Below, piece by piece: positions 15,863-18,349 of a DNA stretch of 18,349 nucleotides. Source of the stretch: Polynucleobacter sp. (GTDB lineage: Bacteria; Pseudomonadota; Gammaproteobacteria; Burkholderiales; Burkholderiaceae); assembly GCA_023257325.1 (NCBI GenBank), contig JALRCP010000063.1:1-18349 (forward strand), given 5' to 3'. Numbering within the stretch: position 1 is the stretch's first letter; every line of letters begins with the position of its first letter. A program made the position numbers and the translations under genes. The notes beneath the pieces were generated by a model. It did no database searches. It saw only the letters and a program-made list of their open reading frames with translations, and was not told where the DNA came from.

Positions 15863-17239
15863 TTATTTCCCAATGCAGAAAGTGCTAAAAATTTTTCCTA
15901 ACAAGTCATCTGGTAGAAATTGACCTGTTATGGATGAGAGTGCGTCTTGGGCCAAACGCATTTCCTCAGCCGCCAGCTCAATCGAGGAGGACTCTTCTTT
16001 TAAAAGACGCAGTGCATTTTCAATAAAGGCTTCCGCTGACAATAACGCTTCAATATGTCTTTTTCTTGCAAAAATGCCCCCCTCGGATTCTGGTTGCCAA
16101 CCAGCCACCTGAAGTAATTCTTTTTTTAAAGCATCTAGGCCAAGACCCGTTTTAGCTGAAACATAAAATTGTTTGGCATCATTTTGGTAATGCGCTTGAG
16201 CACAATCAATTTTGTTCCAAACCATTCGAATGGGTACTCGATGAGCGGAGCGAACTTCAATTTGAGCGATCAACTCTTTATCTGCAACCGAGATGGCGTT
16301 ACCTTTACTTGCATCCAACAAATGCAAAATCAAATCCGCTTGCTCAATGGAGCCCCAGGTGCGTTCTATTCCTATTTGCTCAACTCTATCTGAGGAGTCT
16401 CTAAGTCCTGCGGTATCTACGATATGCAAAGGAATGCCATCAATCTGAATGGTTTCTTTGAGTCGATCTCTGGTTGTACCGGCCACATCAGTAACAATCG
16501 CCACCTCATCGCCTGCAAGCGCATTCATTAGGGAGCTTTTACCCACATTGGGTTGGCCCACCAAAACCACTGTTAAGCCATCGCGAATAATTGAACCCTG
16601 TTGGGTTGCTCTTTTGACTTCTTGAATATTCAACAGTATTTTTTCTAAACGATTAAATACATCATGCTGTTCAATGAAATCAATTTCTTCTTCTGGGAAA
16701 TCAAGCGTGGCCTCAGTGAGGGCCCTTAATTCAGTCAAAGAATTTAGGAACACATCAATTTTTTTTGAGAACTCGCCTTTCAGAGATTTTACAGCGCCTT
16801 TGGCGGCCAATGCGCTGCTTGCATCAATTAGATCTGCCACGGCTTCAGCTTGAGCCAAATCCATTTTTCCATTTAAGAAAGCGCGCTCAGTAAATTCACC
16901 GGGCTTTGCCAAACGCAGACCCCAAGGTTTACCAAGCGTCAAGCAATGGTCCATCAAAAGATTCAGCGCCGCAACACTTCCGTGACACTGCAGCTCTAAA
17001 ACATCTTCACCGGTATATGAGTGCGGATTGGGAAAATAAACTGCGAGCCCCTCGTCTATTAAATCGCCCCTTACATCTTTGAATGAAAGAAGTGTGGCGT
17101 GTCGAGGTGATAGGTCTTGAGAACAAAGGGCCCTGCTGATTTGCAAGACCCCTTTACCTGATAAACGAAGAATGCCTACACTTGCACGCCCATTCGCTGT
17201 TGCCAAGGCAATGATTGGCTCACGATCAGGAAACATCAT
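15863..17239 (-). CDS. mnmE: MnmE, tRNA wobble-uridine modification GTPase
   Basis: With MnmG, MnmE builds the (carboxymethyl)aminomethyl group on U34 of several tRNAs, using GTP hydrolysis and a folate carbon donor. The 458-aa protein has the N-terminal folate-binding domain (about 1-120), a helical domain split by the inserted G domain (about 218-380), and the invariant C-terminal FCIGK (454-458). G motifs are complete: GQPNVGKSS (228-236), DVAGTTRD (251-258), DTAG (275-278) and NKID (342-345). The ATG overlaps the yidC stop by one base (TAATG); a second ATG follows at once. The yidC-mnmE order is typical of the region near the chromosome origin in proteobacteria. Confidence 0.97.
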   Translation of the reverse strand: MMFPDREPIIALATANGRASVGILRLSGKGVLQISRALCSQDLSPRHATLLSFKDVRGDLIDEGLAVYFPNPHSYTGEDVLELQCHGSVAALNLLMDHCLTLGKPWGLRLAKPGEFTERAFLNGKMDLAQAEAVADLIDASSALAAKGAVKSLKGEFSKKIDVFLNSLTELRALTEATLDFPEEEIDFIEQHDVFNRLEKILLNIQEVKRATQQGSIIRDGLTVVLVGQPNVGKSSLMNALAGDEVAIVTDVAGTTRDRLKETIQIDGIPLHIVDTAGLRDSSDRVEQIGIERTWGSIEQADLILHLLDASKGNAISVADKELIAQIEVRSAHRVPIRMVWNKIDCAQAHYQNDAKQFYVSAKTGLGLDALKKELLQVAGWQPESEGGIFARKRHIEALLSAEAFIENALRLLKEESSSIELAAEEMRLAQDALSSITGQFLPDDLLGKIFSTFCIGK

Positions 17240-18349
17240 TAAGCCGCTTTTTTAGCACCGCCAAATAGCTTGTTAATTTGCCACTGTTGCGCAATTGAAA
17301 GAATGTTGTTCACAACCCAATACAAAACCAAGCCTGACGGGAAGAAAAAGAACATCACCGAAAAAGCAATTGGCATGAACATCATCAATTTGGCTTGTAG
17401 CGGATCTGGAGGCGTTGGATTCAGTTTGGTTTGAATGAACATTGACACCGCCATAATCACCGGCAAAATAAAGTATGGGTCTGGTTTCGCCAAGTCCTGA
17501 ATCCAGCCCAACCATGGTGCAGCTCTCATTTCAACCGATGCCAACAAAACCCAATACAAGGCAATAAATACAGGGATTTGGATCAATACAGGAAAGCAGC
17601 CGCCCAAAGGATTAATTTTTTCTTTGCGATACATTTCCATCATGGCTTGGTTTAGCTTCTGTGGTTCACCTTTGTAACGCTCTTTTAACTCCATAAGGCG
17701 TGGCTGCACAACCTTCATGCGTGCCATTGACTTGTAACTTGCTGCTGACAATGGGAAAAAGGCCAACTTAATTAAAATGGTCAAGAAAATAATCGACCAG
17801 CCCCAGTTGTTAACAAGGCCGTGAATTTTTTCTAACAACCAGAAAATTGGTTTAGCCAAAATGGTCAACCATCCATAGTCTTTAACTAGTTCTAGGCCGG
17901 GCGCAATTTTTTCTAGAACTTTTTCTTCTTGTGGGCCCACAAACAATTTTAAGGTTTCTGATTTTTCTTGGCCCGCAGCAATTACGTCTAATTTCGTTTG
18001 AACACCAATTCGATATTGATTATTTTCTAATTTACCAACGTAGAGATCTCTCTGGAAGTTGGTCGATGGAATCCAAGCAGAAGCAAAATAATGCTGAACC
18101 ATCGCAACCCATGTTGGACTTCCCTGCGCTTGAGCGCCGGGAAGCTTTGCTTTGTTTTTTTCAATTTCAACAAAATCTACTTTTTGGAATTTTTCTGCAT
18201 CTGTATAAAGTGCTGGGCCGGTAAATGTGCTGTAGAACATGCTTTCTTCAAGCTTGCCATTGTCACGAACGATTTCTGCATAGAGGGTGACATCAGACGC
18301 CGAGGCGCTCATATTTTTCACGGTGTGTTTTACATCCACAACATAAGAT
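17239..18349 (-). CDS. yidC: YidC membrane protein insertase (5' end outside the window)
   Basis: YidC inserts and folds inner-membrane proteins, alone or with SecYEG. Only the C-terminal 369 residues or so of an expected 550 are present; the frame runs off the right edge ([12 protein letters not shown]...), so the GTG at 18339 is not the real start. What remains is the end of the large periplasmic beta domain (to about residue 150 of the fragment) followed by the 60KD_IMP/Oxa1 insertase core. The core has membrane segments starting near [17 protein letters not shown], the cytoplasmic hairpin [42 protein letters not shown], and the last segments ending in [10 protein letters not shown]. The short basic tail [10 protein letters not shown] is normal. 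It is translationally coupled to mnmE. Confidence 0.97.
   Translation of the reverse strand, partial: SYVVDVKHTVKNMSASASDVTLYAEIVRDNGKLEESMFYSTFTGPALYTDAEKFQKVDFVEIEKNKAKLPGAQAQGSPTWVAMVQHYFASAWIPSTNFQRDLYVGKLENNQYRIGVQTKLDVIAAGQEKSETLKLFVGPQEEKVLEKIAPGLELVKDYGWLTILAKPIFWLLEKIHGLVNNWGWSIIFLTILIKLAFFPLSAASYKSMARMKVVQPRLMELKERYKGEPQKLNQAMMEMYRKEKINPLGGCFPVLIQIPVFIALYWVLLASVEMRAAPWLGWIQDLAKPDPYFILPVIMAVSMFIQTKLNPTPPDPLQAKLMMFMPIAFSVMFFFFPSGLVLYWVVNNILSIAQQWQINKLFGGAKKAA

Noticed and set aside
18230..18339. yidC starting at GTG 18339
   Set aside because: The frame continues to the window edge with YidC-like sequence and the protein would lack about 190 residues, so this is a partial gene.

Overview
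The window is ordinary chromosomal DNA from a betaproteobacterium of the order Burkholderiales. The moderate AT content together with the neighbourhoods def-fmt-htpX-rsmB-DUF4390-ntrY-ntrX, dprA-topB and yidC-mnmE suggest a Polynucleobacter-like member of the Burkholderiaceae. This assignment is inferred from gene order and protein character, not from a search. I see no insertion sequence, phage gene, CRISPR array, toxin-antitoxin pair or other mobile or defence module. Coding density is very high and no gap reaches 300 bases.

Layout from left to right. At 1-145 a tRNA-Phe(GAA) gene on the minus strand has its own likely promoter and a hairpin terminator. At 171-7399 a long minus-strand cluster reads def, fmt, htpX, rsmB, a DUF4390 secreted protein, ntrY, ntrX. 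Def and Fmt handle N-formylation at the start and end of protein synthesis. RsmB methylates 16S rRNA, HtpX is a membrane protease, and NtrY/NtrX form a two-component system whose regulator here lacks the AAA+ domain. Diverging from def on the plus strand are a very short dprA (7473-8156) and topB (8246-10882), a topoisomerase III-type type IA enzyme. TopB converges on, and overlaps by 145 bp, a minus-strand gene for an MnmC-type FAD oxidoreductase (10738-11973). An M23 (LytM) cell-wall peptidase gene (12017-12937) diverges from it.

A terminator at 12941-12982 separates the M23 gene from the second minus-strand cluster: yidC (cut by the right edge), mnmE, a patatin-like hydrolase gene and pckG (GTP-dependent PEP carboxykinase). 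yidC and mnmE overlap by one base, and the patatin gene follows within a few bases. Two genes, mnmE and the mnmC-like one, act on the wobble uridine of tRNA.

The observations most worth a second look are these: rsmB has a conserved N-terminus upstream of every ATG/GTG/TTG; the topB/mnmC antisense overlap appears to encode family-conserved sequence on both strands and carries an in-frame 14-bp duplication; DprA seems reduced to its Rossmann core with the usual neighbour smg missing; the NtrX-like regulator lacks its ATPase; and the MnmC-like protein is oxidase-only. I found no convincing new multi-gene system.
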